This document shows positions 1-12,712 of a stretch of DNA of 64,000 bases, piece by piece. The DNA is from Ectopseudomonas khazarica (GTDB lineage: Bacteria > Pseudomonadota > Gammaproteobacteria > Pseudomonadales > Pseudomonadaceae), in contig NZ_SBHZ01000001.1 of the NCBI RefSeq assembly GCF_004521985.1, positions 347,604 through 411,603 on the forward strand, in the 5' to 3' direction. The translations under genes were made by a program, and so were the position numbers. The number at the start of each line of letters is the position of its first letter. Positions within the stretch are counted from its first letter, which is position 1. Below the pieces are notes generated by a model, which saw only the letters and a list, made by a program, of their open reading frames with translations, was not told the origin of the DNA and made no database searches.

Positions 1-64
1 GTTCGAGCGGGGTGTTCAGCTGGCCCGCTTGCAGGCAGGTGAAGGCCAAGGCCTCGGCGGGCAT
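1..64 (-). CDS. Possible 5' end of a gene running off the left edge
   Basis: An open frame on the minus strand starts with ATG at 64 and stays open to the window edge (21 codons, starting MPAEALAFTCLQAG). An in-frame stop lies two codons upstream of the ATG, which fixes the start if the gene is real. There is no strong ribosome binding site. The fragment is too short to assign to a family. The bases from here to the VOC gene (65-269) show nothing convincing. Confidence 0.35.
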   Translation of the reverse strand, partial: MPAEALAFTCLQAGQLNTPLE

Positions 65-269
65 CGATCAGCATGATCCGCATCCACGACCCGGGCGCAG
101 CGACGCTCGCCCGAGAGGTGAAGGGCAGGGACGTTAATGTGCACCCAGGGCAGTGGTCAAACGAATGCCGGCGGTCAACTATTACAGCGTTTCTCCGCCG
201 GTATTCCCGCACCCCTGGCACCGCGTACGGGACCTGGGCGAGGGCGGGCACTGCTGCAGAGGGGGTCGG

Positions 270-632
270 CTACTGGCTGTCCGGCTCCGACCACACGGCG
301 AACTCGTTGCCGCCGGGCTCGACGAAGTGGAAGCGCCGGCCTCCCGGGAAGGCGAAGATCGGTTTGACGATCTTCCCGCCAGCAGCCTCGATCTTGTGCA
401 GCGTTTCCTCCAGTCGCGCGCTGTAGAACACGATCAGCGCGCTGCCGTGTTCGTTACGCGCCGACATCTCGGCGCTGAAGAATCCGCCGTCCAGGCCTTC
501 GCCCGCGAATGCCGCGTAATCCGGGCCGTAATCCGTGAAATGCCAGCCGAATGCGGCCTGGAAGAAGGCTTTGCTGGCCGGCAGGTTGCGGGTGGGGTAT
601 TCGACGTAGTCGATCTTCTCGTGGGCAGGCAT
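270..632 (-). CDS. VOC family protein (glyoxalase/bleomycin-resistance fold)
   Basis: A 120-residue protein with the single-module vicinal oxygen chelate pattern. It opens with YVEYPTRNLPASKAFFQAAF, the usual first beta-alpha unit, and ends with FHFVEPGGNEFAVWSE, where the Glu of PxGNExAVW is the conserved metal-ligand position of the family. Length fits the family (about 115-130 residues). VOC proteins include lyases, dioxygenases and binding proteins, so the substrate cannot be named. It is followed downstream on the same strand by nothing recognisable and stands about 30 bases after the HhH gene, so they may be co-transcribed. Confidence 0.85.
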   Translation of the reverse strand: MPAHEKIDYVEYPTRNLPASKAFFQAAFGWHFTDYGPDYAAFAGEGLDGGFFSAEMSARNEHGSALIVFYSARLEETLHKIEAAGGKIVKPIFAFPGGRRFHFVEPGGNEFAVWSEPDSQ

Positions 633-665
633 GCCGGGCTCCTTGGCTCTGTGTGCAGGGTGGAT

Positions 666-902
666 TCACTGACGGGATCTGGCCAGGTCGATGGCCGCCT
701 GGATGGCTGCGCGTGCCTGCGGGCTGTTCTTCCAGCAGGTCGAGCCAAGCTGGGCCGATACGGCGCTGACGATATCGCCGACGCAGGCTTCGGCCAGGTC
801 GCCGAGTGAGTTGAAACCTATCTGTTCGAGTCGTCGAACGACGGTCGGGCCTACGCCCTTGAGGCTGATCAGTGCGTCGTATTCATGGGCTGGAAAGGGC
901 AT
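666..902 (-). CDS. Helix-hairpin-helix domain protein
   Basis: A 78-residue protein starting MPFPAHEYDALISLKGVGPT. The segment LKGVGPTVVRRLEQIGFNSL is a helix-hairpin-helix unit of the kind that contacts the DNA backbone non-specifically, and SAQLGSTCWKNSPQARAA is a conserved second half seen in small pathogenicity-island/HhH proteins. The ATG at 902 was chosen because the family begins at this motif; the open frame continues much further upstream but without family resemblance and over the next gene. It lies 50 bases downstream of the P-loop gene. Its cellular role is unknown. Confidence 0.75.
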   Translation of the reverse strand: MPFPAHEYDALISLKGVGPTVVRRLEQIGFNSLGDLAEACVGDIVSAVSAQLGSTCWKNSPQARAAIQAAIDLARSRQ

Positions 903-952
903 GGTGATGGCTACCGAGGGATTGAATTTGCCGTTGATCGACTGGCGCGTGT

Positions 953-1474
953 TCAGCGGCGCACCGTATGCGCGTTGACGAAGGCGTCGATATCTGCGGT
1001 CGACTGCAAGTGGTAGAGCGCCTTGCCGGCGGCGCTTGCCTCGATCCTGGCGAGCAAGGCGCTGGTCCAGAAACGTGGTGACAGGCGCAGGTATCTCCAG
1101 CTCGCCAGGGTGCCTTTCAGCACGGAGCTGCCCTCCGGCCAGCCTTCCGGTCTCACCCATGCGCTCTGCAGCAGTCGCTTGCAGGTGAACCAGTAGTGCT
1201 GCCAGTATGGCAGGTCGACGTAGATGAGCGTGTCTGCGGATTCCAGCCGTTGCCAGAAGGACTCCAGCGTGCCCAGACCTTCGATGATCCAGCCGTCCCT
1301 GTCCAGAATGGCGCGGTGCGCCGCGTCGTATTCCTCGTTCGACACCTTGGTTCCGTCGGCTCGGTAGACCATCAGGTCCTGGGGGAACAGCTCGAGGCCC
1401 TTGGCCTGTGCCAGTTTCCTGCCCAGTGTGGACTTGCCGCCACCTGGCTTGCCGAAAACGGCTATCCGTTTCAT
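953..1474 (-). CDS. P-loop nucleotide kinase-like ATPase
   Basis: A 173-residue protein beginning MKRIAVFGKPGGGKSTLGRK, where GKPGGGKST is a Walker A loop directly at the N-terminus. The following GWIIEGLGTLESFW and TLIYVDLPYW segments match the acceptor-site and Walker B-like positions of small adenylate-kinase/shikimate-kinase-like proteins (the group sometimes called topology modulation protein FlaR). This family phosphorylates small molecules or nucleotides, but the substrate is not predictable here. It probably heads an operon with the HhH gene downstream. Confidence 0.75.
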   Translation of the reverse strand: MKRIAVFGKPGGGKSTLGRKLAQAKGLELFPQDLMVYRADGTKVSNEEYDAAHRAILDRDGWIIEGLGTLESFWQRLESADTLIYVDLPYWQHYWFTCKRLLQSAWVRPEGWPEGSSVLKGTLASWRYLRLSPRFWTSALLARIEASAAGKALYHLQSTADIDAFVNAHTVRR

Positions 1475-1588
1475 GCCTCATCATTCCCTTCGCGTGCACT
1501 GCGTTGTGCCGGATGATTGCACGGCTGCCCGGCGCCTGGGTACTGTACAAACGCCGCATGCAGGCGCGTGTCGGGTCGCCGTGGGGCG

Positions 1589-1993
1589 TCAGGTCGCGCT
1601 CAGGGCGTCACGCAGCGCCTGGGGCAGCGGGATGGGGCGCTTGCTCTCGGGGGACACGGCTACCTGCGTGAGGGTGGCGCGGAAGGTGACGTCGTGCGCG
1701 GCATTGCGGGCCTCGACGCAGAAGGAGAACGAGCTGGTGGTGAGATCGCCGCTGCGCACCTCGATGTCGATGACCTCGTCCCAGGCCATGGGCGCCAGGA
1801 ACTCGATCGAGAGTGCGCGGGCGGGAGGCAGAATGCCCATCGCGAAGATTTCGCGTATGGCCGGCCCGCCAAGGGCGTGAGCCAGGAAGTCGTGCACCGC
1901 TTCGATGACGAAGTAGCTGATGCGTGGCGTGTAGACGATGCCGGCCGGGTCGCAGTCGCCGAAGAGAATTCGTCGCTTCGTTACAAAGCTCAT
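1589..1993 (-). CDS. Acyl-CoA thioesterase, 4-hydroxybenzoyl-CoA thioesterase type
   Basis: A 134-residue hot-dog fold protein. The motif FGDCDPAGIVYTPRISYFVI near residue 11 contains the aspartate (CDPAGIVY) that is catalytic in the 4-hydroxybenzoyl-CoA thioesterase family, followed by the long hot-dog helix. Such enzymes hydrolyse acyl- or aroyl-CoA to free acid and CoA in the cytoplasm. The physiological acyl group cannot be told from sequence. A second, more YbgC-like thioesterase lies at 19157-19567. Confidence 0.8.
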   Translation of the reverse strand: MSFVTKRRILFGDCDPAGIVYTPRISYFVIEAVHDFLAHALGGPAIREIFAMGILPPARALSIEFLAPMAWDEVIDIEVRSGDLTTSSFSFCVEARNAAHDVTFRATLTQVAVSPESKRPIPLPQALRDALSAT

Positions 1994-2094
1994 GGGGAAG
2001 GTCTCGGGTTGGGCGTTGCTGGACGTACTGTGCGCCTGGAACAGCGCAGGTGCGCAACCCGGCGCAGCGGCTGAGCCACTGCGCCGGGGCGGGG

Positions 2095-3660
2095 TCAGCG
2101 GTTGAAGCGTTCGACCAGCGCGTACTGGCCCTGGGCGGTGCCGGTCAGGGCCTGGCTGAGCTTGGCCGTGTTCTGCGCCTCGCCAGCCGTCTGGTCGGCC
2201 AGCTGGGCGATGGTGGTGATGTTGCGATTGATCTCGTCGGCCACGGCGCTCTGTTCTTCCGCGGCGGCAGCGATCTGGTTGGCCATGTCGGCGATGTTGG
2301 CGACCGAATCGCTGATGCCGGACAGCGCCTGGTCGGCCTTCAGCACGCGTTCGACGCCTTCGTCGGCCTGCTTGCGGCCGATTTCCATGGTCATCACCGC
2401 TTCTTCGGCGGTGCGCTGCAGTTTGGCGATCAGCGTGTGGATCTGCTCGGTGGATTCGGCGGTGCGTTGCGCCAGCGACCGGACTTCATCCGCCACCACG
2501 GCGAAACCACGCCCCATCTCGCCGGCGCGGGCCGCTTCGATGGCCGCGTTGAGGGCCAGCAGGTTGGTCTGGTCGGCGATGCCCTTGATCACATCGACCA
2601 CGCCGCCGATTTCATTGCTGTCCTGGGCCAGGCGGGTGACGGTCTCGCCGGTATCGCCCACCGACTGCGACAGGCGCTGGATCGCTTCGCGGGTTTCCTC
2701 GGCGATGCCGCGGCCCTCGCTGGTCAGGCGATTGGCCTCCTGGGTGGCGATGGCGGTGCGGGCGACATTGCTGGCCACTTCCAGGGTGGTGGCGGCCATC
2801 TCGTTGACGGCGGTGGCGACCAGTTCGGTTTCGCTGCGCTGACGCTCCAGGCCGGCCGAGCTGTTGTGGGCCAGCTTGTCGGCTTCGCGCGCCTGCTGGG
2901 TCAGGTGCTCGGCGGTGTCCTGCAGCCGGGTGAGGCAGGTCTTCAGGCGCGCACCCTGGCTGAGCATGGCCATCTCCAGGCGTGCTTCGGCGCCACGGCT
3001 GTCGGTGTACATCTGCGCGATCAGCGGGTCGGAGGTGGTCTGCTCGGCGATGCGCAGCAGGCGCTTGATGCCGCGGGTCTGCCAGGCGATGCCGGCCAGC
3101 CCCAGCGGCACGGAGAGCAGGGCGGCGAGGATGAAGCCCCAGTTGCTGCCCATCCAGTGGCCGATGAGAAAACCGATCTGGCTGACCAGGATGAACGGCA
3201 TCCACGCCTGGACGATGGGCACCCACTGATTGCTCGCCGGAATGGCCGACTTGCCGGCGTTGACCCGTGCGTAGAGTGCCTCTGCGCGGCGTACCTGCTC
3301 GGCGCTGGGCTTGACGCGGACGGACTCGTAACCGACCACCTGGTTGTTCTCGGTGATAGGGGTGACGTAGGCGTTGACCCAGTAGAAGTCACCACTCTTG
3401 CAGCGGTTCTTGACGATACCCATCCACGGGCGGCCACTCTTGAGGGTCGTCCACATGTGATCGAACACGGCCGGCGGAACGTCCGGGTGGCGCACGATGT
3501 TGTGCGGCGCACGTTGCAGTTCTTCGCGGGTGAAGCCACTGATCTCGACGAAGGCGTCGTTGCAGTAGGTGATCTGACCCTTGAGATCGGTAGTGGAGAT
3601 CAGACGCTGCTGCGCAGGGAAGGTGCGTTCGCGCTGGGTGACCGGTTGGTTGTTACGCAT
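2095..3660 (-). CDS. aer: Aerotaxis receptor Aer
   Basis: A 521-residue energy/redox taxis receptor. Residues about 15-110 are a PAS domain of the FAD-binding Aer type ([38 protein letters not shown]). A hydrophobic hairpin near 155-205 anchors it to the inner membrane with no periplasmic domain. The C-terminal half is an MCP signalling domain whose hairpin tip reads [18 protein letters not shown], the CheA/CheW contact. The ATG at 3660 gives the family length; a further 14 codons upstream are open but not conserved. The neighbour acnA is encoded upstream on the same strand, the arrangement known from P. aeruginosa. Confidence 0.93.
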   Translation of the reverse strand: MRNNQPVTQRERTFPAQQRLISTTDLKGQITYCNDAFVEISGFTREELQRAPHNIVRHPDVPPAVFDHMWTTLKSGRPWMGIVKNRCKSGDFYWVNAYVTPITENNQVVGYESVRVKPSAEQVRRAEALYARVNAGKSAIPASNQWVPIVQAWMPFILVSQIGFLIGHWMGSNWGFILAALLSVPLGLAGIAWQTRGIKRLLRIAEQTTSDPLIAQMYTDSRGAEARLEMAMLSQGARLKTCLTRLQDTAEHLTQQAREADKLAHNSSAGLERQRSETELVATAVNEMAATTLEVASNVARTAIATQEANRLTSEGRGIAEETREAIQRLSQSVGDTGETVTRLAQDSNEIGGVVDVIKGIADQTNLLALNAAIEAARAGEMGRGFAVVADEVRSLAQRTAESTEQIHTLIAKLQRTAEEAVMTMEIGRKQADEGVERVLKADQALSGISDSVANIADMANQIAAAAEEQSAVADEINRNITTIAQLADQTAGEAQNTAKLSQALTGTAQGQYALVERFNR

Positions 3661-3809
3661 GGCAGGTATCCGTCGTTGTAATGCCCTGTCATCGGCCGGC
3701 AAGTGGCGAAGTTGAGGGCTGAATCCGTTTTTTGCGAGTGTAACGCTTTTTGAATGGCGTCACATTTCTGTCGCGATGGTGGCCGTCCCTGACCCAACGA
3801 AGAATAGGC

Positions 3810-3834
3810 GCCCTGCCGCAGGAAGCAGCAGGGC
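3810..3834 (-). terminator. Stem-loop after acnA
   Basis: GCCCTGCCGC and GCAGCAGGGC form a near-perfect GC-rich hairpin just past the acnA stop codon. The T-run on the minus strand is weak (GCCTATTCTT), so it is a plausible but imperfect intrinsic terminator. Confidence 0.55.
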
Positions 3835-3841
3835 ATTTGCG

Positions 3842-6583
<2,742 letters not shown>

Positions 6584-6805
6584 TGCACGTCTCCTTGGGC
6601 CCGCACGGTTCGGGCTATGTCTGATGGCGGCAGACTCTCAAGCTAGTCCTGCCTGACGAGTCTTGCGAGCCGTATCCTTGAATGTGCGTGGTTTGCGAGC
6701 AAGTCGTAGCCGCTTCAAACGATGATGGCTACACAGTAGCTGGACAGGTTTGCAGGCCTCAGGTTCCCGCCTCAGGTATCATGCGCGGCTCAAGGAGACG
6801 CTTTG

Positions 6806-7861
6806 ATGAATACCCTGTTTCTGCATTGCCGCCCCGGTTTCGAGGGCGAGGTCTGCGCCGAGATCAGCGACCTCGCGGCTCGTCTGGACGTGCCCGGCTA
6901 CTCCAAGGCCAAGCCTGGCAGCGCGTGCGCCGAGTTCGTCTGCAACGATGCGGCCGATTGCGAGCGCCTGATGCGCAGCGTGCGTTTCAACCAGTTGATC
7001 TTCCCGCGGCAGTGGGCGCGTGGGCGCTTCGTCGAGCTGCCGGAGAGCGAGCGCATCAGTGTGCTGCTGGAGGCACTGGCCGACTACCCGGTGTGCGGCA
7101 GCCTGTGGCTGGAGGTGCTCGACACCAACGAGGGCAAGGAAGTCTCCACCTTCTGCAAGAAGTTCGAGGCCCCGCTGCGCAAGGCGCTGCTCAAGGCCGG
7201 CAGGCTGGTGGAGGACGCGAAGAAACCGCGCCTGCTGCTGACCTTCAAGAGCGGCCGCGAGGTGTTCGCCGGCATCGCCGAGGCGGATAACCTGGCGATG
7301 TGGCCGATGGGCATTCCGCGTCTCAAGTTCCCGCGCGAGGCGCCGAGCCGTTCCACGCTCAAGCTGGAGGAGGCCTGGCATCACTTCATCCCGCGTGAAC
7401 AGTGGGACCAGCGCCTGGCGCCGGGCATGACCGCCGTGGACCTGGGCGCTGCGCCCGGTGGCTGGACCTGGCAGCTGGTCAACCGGGAAATCCGCGTCAC
7501 TGCCGTGGACAACGGGCCGATGGCCGAAAGCCTGATGTATTCGGGGTTCGTGGTGCACCAGCGGGCTGACGGCTTTACCTTCCGCCCGCGCCATCCGGTG
7601 CACTGGATGGTCTGCGATATCGTCGAGAAGCCGGCGCGCACCGCCTCGATGATCGAGACCTGGCTGGGCGAGGGGCTGTGCCGCGAGGCGGTGGTCAACC
7701 TCAAGCTGCCGATGAAGCAGCGCTATGCCGAGGTGCGGCGCTTGCTCGAGCGCATCGCGTCGGGGCTGGCGGAGCGAGGCATGAAGGTCAGTATCGGCTG
7801 CAAGCAGCTCTACCACGACCGTGAGGAAGTGACCTGTCATCTGCGCCGCCACGGCAAGTGA
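6806..7861 (+). CDS. rlmM: 23S rRNA 2'-O-ribose C2498 methyltransferase RlmM
   Basis: A 351-residue SAM-dependent rRNA methyltransferase. The N-terminal part (LHCRPGFEGEVCAEI) is the THUMP-like RNA-binding region typical of RlmM. The Rossmann motif I is AVDLGAAPGGWTWQLV near residue 210, and VTAVDNGPMAESLM follows as motif II. In E. coli the enzyme methylates C2498 of 23S rRNA before 50S assembly is complete. ATG at 6806 was preferred over an in-frame TTG at 6803 because AAGGAG ends eight bases before it. Confidence 0.95.
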   Translation: MNTLFLHCRPGFEGEVCAEISDLAARLDVPGYSKAKPGSACAEFVCNDAADCERLMRSVRFNQLIFPRQWARGRFVELPESERISVLLEALADYPVCGSLWLEVLDTNEGKEVSTFCKKFEAPLRKALLKAGRLVEDAKKPRLLLTFKSGREVFAGIAEADNLAMWPMGIPRLKFPREAPSRSTLKLEEAWHHFIPREQWDQRLAPGMTAVDLGAAPGGWTWQLVNREIRVTAVDNGPMAESLMYSGFVVHQRADGFTFRPRHPVHWMVCDIVEKPARTASMIETWLGEGLCREAVVNLKLPMKQRYAEVRRLLERIASGLAERGMKVSIGCKQLYHDREEVTCHLRRHGK

Positions 7862-8077
7862 GGGGATGAACCGGGCTCGGGCCGCAGGGGCCCGGCCCGG
7901 ACTCCCGCGTCGTTCCGGAGTCCTCCCGGAGCGCGCGTGCGGGCCATCCCTGACACGCCGGAGCGCAGGCACTCTGCCGCAGTTGGCGAGCATGCGCCGC
8001 CCATCCAAGGTTGTGCGCGCAGGGTGACCTGGAGGTCAGCTTTGCGCGACAATGCGCGCCTGCCTGTGGAGCCCCCT

Positions 8078-8329
8078 ATGTCCGAAGCCCTGACCCTCAA
8101 TCACGATGACCTGCTCGACGCCAGTGGCCTGAACTGCCCCGAGCCGGTGATGATGCTGCACAACAAGGTGCGCGACCTGTCGCCGGGCGGCCTGCTCAAG
8201 GTGATCGCCACCGATCCCTCGACCCGGCGTGACATTCCCAAGTTCTGTGTGTTCCTGGGCCATGAGCTGCTCGGCCAGGCCGAGGAAGACGGCACCTACC
8301 TGTACTGGATCCGCAAGAAGACGGACTAG
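8078..8329 (+). CDS. tusA: Sulfurtransferase TusA
   Basis: An 83-residue cytoplasmic sulfur carrier. The motif [10 protein letters not shown] holds the single catalytic Cys20 that receives persulfide sulfur from IscS in the tRNA 2-thiouridine pathway, and the CPxPVM box plus the [15 protein letters not shown] and [13 protein letters not shown] segments define the TusA/SirA family. Length is normal. Its last four bases overlap the end of the convergent DUF3080 gene. The 216 bases before it show no other gene. Confidence 0.95.
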   Translation: MSEALTLNHDDLLDASGLNCPEPVMMLHNKVRDLSPGGLLKVIATDPSTRRDIPKFCVFLGHELLGQAEEDGTYLYWIRKKTD

Positions 8330-9408
8330 CCAGCCCAGGATTCGGCGTCGCGCCCAGCGCCTTTCCATCCCGTTTGCCCCGGCGCCAGGCCGCAGCTGTT
8401 CAGCACCTTCTGCCAGGCCTTGACGTGGCGCGCCGTGGCGGCGCGAAACGCCTGCCACAAACCGTCCTGTTCGCCAGCCAGTCGCTGCAGGTGCTCGCGG
8501 GTGGCCGCTGGAATGCCCTCGACGCGCTGCAGCTGCTGCAGCGCCGCCTGCCACTGCTGGCCGCGCTGGTCGACCTGGGCCAGATAAGGCTGCAGGCCGC
8601 CGGCGTAGAACTTGACGAAGATGTTCTGCAGGATGCGCCCGCGTGGCGTCGCCTGGCCCAGCGGGCACAGGGGGCGCGTGCGCTGGCGCTGCTCCAGCAG
8701 TTCACTGCCGGCGTCGAGAGTGTGGCGCAGGCTGGCCAGGCTGGTGATCAGCTGGCCGCCTTGCTCGCTGGCGTAGAGCGCAAAGAACAGCGGGTCCAGG
8801 GTGTCGCTGCCCGGCGGCAGCTGGCGGGGCAGGGCCGCGCCGACGCTGGCCAGGCGCTGCAGGGCGTCGAGGGCGGCGTTGTCTTCCTGGCTGCCGAGCG
8901 GCAATGCCTGGTCGGCGAAACGCAGGTAGTGCTCGAACTCCGGGCTGCCATTGAGTGCGTTCCAGAACACGGCGGGCAGTTGCCGGCGTTTCTCTGCGGC
9001 CAGGCGCTGCAGGGTGCCTTTCAGGCTGGCGCTGTCCGGCAGGTGCGGCAGGCAGTCGTCGATGGCGCGCAGCAGGTCGCCCTCGTAACCCAGGCGCTGG
9101 CTGGGCAGGAGCTGCTTGCCCAGGCTGCTGTTGCGCTGGCTGATGAGTTGCTGCAGGTGCGGGCAGCGCCGCGCATCGATCACCAGATCGAGCAGGCCGA
9201 TGCGCAGTTCCGGCAGCTCCAGCAGGCGCTGGCGTCGCGCGGGCAGGCGATACTGGCTGAGCGTGCGCGTGTCGAAGGGCGCGAAGTCCGCGCCGTCGAG
9301 CGAGCGCTGCAGGCGCTCGAGGTAGTCGCGCTGCAGTGCCAGCCCGTCGTTGCCCGGTTGGCAGCCGGCCAGCAGCAGGAGGCCGAGGAACAGGACGAGT
9401 CGTGTCAT
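8326..9408 (-). CDS. DUF3080 family lipoprotein
   Basis: A 360-residue protein with a clear lipoprotein signal: [20 protein letters not shown], with lipobox LAGC at residues 13-16. The rest is helical, rich in Leu, Gln and Arg, with no enzymatic motif. It fits the DUF3080 proteins encoded near tusA in pseudomonads. The residue after the lipid-anchored Cys is Gln, so transport to the outer membrane is expected under the +2 rule. Function is unknown. It is convergent with tusA and downstream of the MATE gene on the same strand. Confidence 0.8.
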   Translation of the reverse strand: MTRLVLFLGLLLLAGCQPGNDGLALQRDYLERLQRSLDGADFAPFDTRTLSQYRLPARRQRLLELPELRIGLLDLVIDARRCPHLQQLISQRNSSLGKQLLPSQRLGYEGDLLRAIDDCLPHLPDSASLKGTLQRLAAEKRRQLPAVFWNALNGSPEFEHYLRFADQALPLGSQEDNAALDALQRLASVGAALPRQLPPGSDTLDPLFFALYASEQGGQLITSLASLRHTLDAGSELLEQRQRTRPLCPLGQATPRGRILQNIFVKFYAGGLQPYLAQVDQRGQQWQAALQQLQRVEGIPAATREHLQRLAGEQDGLWQAFRAATARHVKAWQKVLNSCGLAPGQTGWKGAGRDAESWAG

Positions 9409-9453
9409 GGGCTCAGTCTAGAGCCGATCCCCCGGCTATCCAATCGCCCTCGT

Positions 9454-10827
9454 TCAGACCGCGTGACGAATGCGCCTGCGTGCGCTGCGCGCCAGGCGAA
9501 TGGCGAGCATCACCGCCGCGCAGGTCAGGCCGACCACCAGGCCCTGCCACAGGCCGCTGGGGCCGCTGGGTTCGCCGAGCCAGTCGGACAGCCCCAGGGC
9601 GTAGCCCACCGGCAGGCCGATGCCCCAGTAGGCGAAGAGCGTCAGCAGCATGGTGATGCGGGTGTCCTGATAACCACGCAGGGCGCCGGCAGCAGTGACC
9701 TGGATGGCATCGGAGAACTGGAACAGCGCGGAGTACACGATCAGCGTCGCCGCCACCGCGATCACTGCCTTGTCCGGGGTATAGATCTGCGCGATCTGCT
9801 CGCGCAGCAACAGCATCAGGCTGGCCGACAGGCAGGCGTAGCCCAGCGCGGCGCCCATGCTCACACCGGCCGCGAAGCGCGCCTCGCGCGGCTGCCCGCG
9901 TCCCAGTGCCTGACCGACGCGCACTGTGGAGGCCATGGCCAGCGAGTAGGGAATCATGAACACCATGGAGCTGAAGTTCAGGGCGATCTGGTGCCCGGCG
10001 ACCACGGTCGCGCCGAGGCCGCCGATCAGCAGGGCGATCACCGCGAAGATGCTGGATTCGGCGAAGACGGCCACGCCAATCGGTACGCCGATGGCCAGCA
10101 GGCGGCGGATCACGGCCCATTGCGGCCACTCGAAATGAGCGAACAGCCCGCTGGCGCGGTAGTACGGCGCCCATTTCACCCAGACCAGCATGCCGATCAG
10201 CATGAAGCCCATCACCAGCGCCGTGGCCCAGCCGCAGCCGACACCGCCCATGGCCGGCAAACCGAACTTGCCGTAGATGAAGATGTAGTTGGCCGGAATG
10301 TTCAGCATCAGGCCGATGATGCCCAGCACCATGGTCGGTCGCGTGTGGCCCAGGCCGTCGCTGAAGCAGCGCAGCACATGGAACAGCGCGACCGCAGGAA
10401 AGCCACAGGCCACGGCCCGCAGATAGCCCATGGCCGGGGTGACCAGGGCCGGCTCGACATTCATGTGGCGCAGGATGAACTCGGCATTCCACAGCAGCGT
10501 CGCCGCGCTGCCGCCCACGGCCAGAGCCAGCCACAGGGCCTGGCGTACCAGCGGGCCGATGCTCGGTTCTTCGCCCGCGCCGAAACGCTGAGCGACCTTG
10601 GGTGTGGTCGCCAGGAGCACGCCGGTCATCAGCAGGAACACCGGTACCCAGATCGAGTTGCCCAGCGCTACGGCGGCCAGGTCCTGCGGGCTGACGCGCC
10701 CGGCCATCAGCGTATCGACGAAGCCCATGGCGGTGTGCGCCAGCTGGGCGATGATGATGGGGGTGGCCAGCAGGAGCAGGCTGCGCAGTTCCGTGCGCAC
10801 GCGGCCAAGGCGGGTGTCGGTGGACAT
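9454..10827 (-). CDS. MATE family multidrug efflux transporter
   Basis: A 457-residue inner-membrane protein with about 12 transmembrane segments arranged as two similar halves, starting MSTDTRLGRVRTELRSLLLL. The first helix LATPIIIAQLAHTAMGFVDT carries the MATE signature around the Gln and the conserved VDTLMAGR loop. It resembles NorM/PmpM cation-coupled exporters of cationic drugs. The ATG at 10827 was chosen as the position where NorM similarity starts; the open frame extends upstream over pdxB without similarity. It is divergent from pdxB. Confidence 0.88.
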   Translation of the reverse strand: MSTDTRLGRVRTELRSLLLLATPIIIAQLAHTAMGFVDTLMAGRVSPQDLAAVALGNSIWVPVFLLMTGVLLATTPKVAQRFGAGEEPSIGPLVRQALWLALAVGGSAATLLWNAEFILRHMNVEPALVTPAMGYLRAVACGFPAVALFHVLRCFSDGLGHTRPTMVLGIIGLMLNIPANYIFIYGKFGLPAMGGVGCGWATALVMGFMLIGMLVWVKWAPYYRASGLFAHFEWPQWAVIRRLLAIGVPIGVAVFAESSIFAVIALLIGGLGATVVAGHQIALNFSSMVFMIPYSLAMASTVRVGQALGRGQPREARFAAGVSMGAALGYACLSASLMLLLREQIAQIYTPDKAVIAVAATLIVYSALFQFSDAIQVTAAGALRGYQDTRITMLLTLFAYWGIGLPVGYALGLSDWLGEPSGPSGLWQGLVVGLTCAAVMLAIRLARSARRRIRHAV

Positions 10828-10977
10828 TTCGGTTCTTCGGGAAAGCAGGAAACCGCGTAGTCTACGCCTTGACGTGTCGGTCAGGAAAGCTCGGTGTGAC
10901 GCACCGTCAAGCGGCCTGCGGGGCGACGCTGACGGCGATGCTGGCTTAGAATGGGCGCCTGCCTCGTGGAGCCCGCC

Positions 10978-12108
10978 ATGCTGATAGTCGCTGACGAAAA
11001 CATTCCCCTGCTCGATGAATTCTTTGCCGGTTTCGGCCGTATCCGCCGCCTGCCCGGACGTGCGATCAATGCGGCGGACGTGCGCGATGCCGACCTGCTG
11101 CTGGTGCGCTCGGTGACCCAGGTCGACCGCGCCCTGCTCGAAGGCAGCAAGGTCCGTTTCGTCGGCACCTGCACCATCGGCACCGATCATCTGGACCTCG
11201 ACTACTTCGCCGAGGCGGACATCGCCTGGAGCAGTGCGCCGGGCTGCAATGCCCGTGGCGTGGTCGATTATGTGCTGGGCAGCATCCTCGCCCTGGCCGA
11301 GCGCGAGGGAGTCGACCCGGCCATGCGGGTCTACGGCGTGGTGGGCGCGGGGCAGGTCGGCGGGCGCCTGGTCGATGTGCTGCAGGCGCTGGGCTGGCAG
11401 GTGCTGGTCTGTGATCCACCGCGACAGGCTGCCGAGGGCGGCGCGTTCGTCGATCTGCAGCGGATCATCGAGGCGTGCGACGTGATCAGCCTGCATACGC
11501 CGCTGGACGCTTCGACACGCCACCTGTTCGATGCCCGGCGCCTGGCCGCATTGCAGCCTGGCACCTGGTTGATCAACGCCAGTCGCGGCGCGGTCGTGGA
11601 CAACGCCGCCCTGCGCGAGCTGTTGCCGATGCGGCGCGATCTTCAGGCCGTGCTGGATGTGTGGGAGGGGGAGCCGCAGGTCGATGTCGAACTGGCCGCG
11701 CTGTGCCAGCTGGCGACGCCGCATATCGCCGGCTACAGCCTGGACGGCAAGCTGCGCGGTACGGCGCAGATCTATCAGGCCTGCTGCCGCGTTCTCGGCG
11801 TGGCCGAGCAGGTGAGCCTGGCCGATCTGCTGCCGCCGCCCTGGCTGGGTGAGCTGTGCGTCGATGCCAGCGCCGAGCCCGGCTGGCTGCTGACCAGCCT
11901 GTGCCGGGCGGTATACGACCCACGGCGCGACGACGCCGATTTTCGCCGCAGCCTCGTGGGCGAGGCCGCCACGCGCCGCGCGGCATTCGACCACCTGCGC
12001 AAGCACTACCCGATGCGCCGCGAGATCGACGGGCTGCGCGTACGCCTCCAGGGCGAAGCGCCGCAACTCGCCAGGCTGGTGCAGGCGCTGGGCGCAACCT
12101 TGGTGTAA
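10978..12108 (+). CDS. pdxB: Erythronate-4-phosphate dehydrogenase PdxB
   Basis: A 376-residue D-isomer 2-hydroxyacid dehydrogenase that oxidises 4-phosphoerythronate in the DXP-independent pyridoxal 5'-phosphate route. It begins [16 protein letters not shown], the PdxB-specific start. The NAD-binding motif is [20 protein letters not shown], and the catalytic segments are [12 protein letters not shown] (Arg) and VWEGEP (Glu) with the His in [11 protein letters not shown]-terminal PdxB dimerisation domain (about 290-376) is present. ATG at 10978 is preferred to an upstream ATG at 10951. Confidence 0.96.
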   Translation: MLIVADENIPLLDEFFAGFGRIRRLPGRAINAADVRDADLLLVRSVTQVDRALLEGSKVRFVGTCTIGTDHLDLDYFAEADIAWSSAPGCNARGVVDYVLGSILALAEREGVDPAMRVYGVVGAGQVGGRLVDVLQALGWQVLVCDPPRQAAEGGAFVDLQRIIEACDVISLHTPLDASTRHLFDARRLAALQPGTWLINASRGAVVDNAALRELLPMRRDLQAVLDVWEGEPQVDVELAALCQLATPHIAGYSLDGKLRGTAQIYQACCRVLGVAEQVSLADLLPPPWLGELCVDASAEPGWLLTSLCRAVYDPRRDDADFRRSLVGEAATRRAAFDHLRKHYPMRREIDGLRVRLQGEAPQLARLVQALGATLV

Positions 12109-12160
12109 CGCTGCGGCCAGGCAATGAGGCGCTATCCATGCGCCTTATTTTTATGGGTAT

Positions 12161-12178
12161 TAAATTGCATGCAATTTA
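12161..12178. promoter_or_regulatory. 18-bp perfect palindrome, likely OspR/OhrR operator
   Basis: TAAATTGCATGCAATTTA is a perfect palindrome 48 bases before the gpx start codon, in a locally AT-rich stretch. The core AATTGnATnCAATT resembles known OhrR-family operators. Since an OhrR-type repressor is encoded in the same operon, autoregulation relieved by peroxide is the natural reading. Confidence 0.75.
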
Positions 12179-12226
12179 GTTGCTCGCTATTTTGTTCGCC
12201 ACTCTCATCCATTCAGGACGATTCCC

Positions 12227-12712
12227 ATGAGCAATGCGCTTTTCGATATTCCGGTCACCACCATCAAGGGCGAGCAGAAAACCCTGGCGGACTTCGGCGG
12301 CAAGGCCGTGCTGGTGGTCAACACCGCCAGCAAGTGCGGCTTCACTCCTCAGTACAAGGGCCTGGAAAGCATCTGGCAGCAGTACAAGGACAAGGGCCTG
12401 GTGGTGCTTGGCTTCCCCTGCAACCAGTTCGGCAAGCAGGAGCCGGGTGACGAAGGGGCGATCTCCGAGTTCTGCGAGCTGAACTTCGGTGTCAGCTTCC
12501 CGCTGTTCAAGAAGGTCGACGTCAATGGCAGCGATGCGCATCCGCTGTTCGTGCAGTTGAAGAAGCGTGCGCCGGGCCTGCTCGGCAGCCAGGGCATCAA
12601 ATGGAACTTCACCAAGTTCCTGATTGGTGAGGATGGCCAGGTGGTCAAGCGTTTCGCCCCGACCACCAAGCCGGAAGAGCTGGGCAGCGAGATCGAAGCG
12701 CTGTTGAAATGA
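12227..12712 (+). CDS. Glutathione peroxidase (Cys type)
   Basis: A 161-residue thiol peroxidase. VVNTASKCGFTPQYKGLE is the family signature with Cys36 in place of selenocysteine; the partner residues Gln (GFPCNQFGKQEPG) and Trp (KWNFTKFLI) complete the catalytic tetrad. It reduces hydrogen and organic peroxides, in bacteria generally using thioredoxin or glutathione. The gene sits behind an OhrR-like palindrome and overlaps the regulator gene by ATGA, so both are made together. The pair corresponds to PA2826-PA2825 in P. aeruginosa. Confidence 0.93.
   Translation: MSNALFDIPVTTIKGEQKTLADFGGKAVLVVNTASKCGFTPQYKGLESIWQQYKDKGLVVLGFPCNQFGKQEPGDEGAISEFCELNFGVSFPLFKKVDVNGSDAHPLFVQLKKRAPGLLGSQGIKWNFTKFLIGEDGQVVKRFAPTTKPEELGSEIEALLK

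Noticed and set aside
8374..10860. 828-codon plus-strand frame across the DUF3080 and MATE genes
   Set aside because: Spans two real genes on the opposite strand and shows low-complexity Gln/Ala/His composition.
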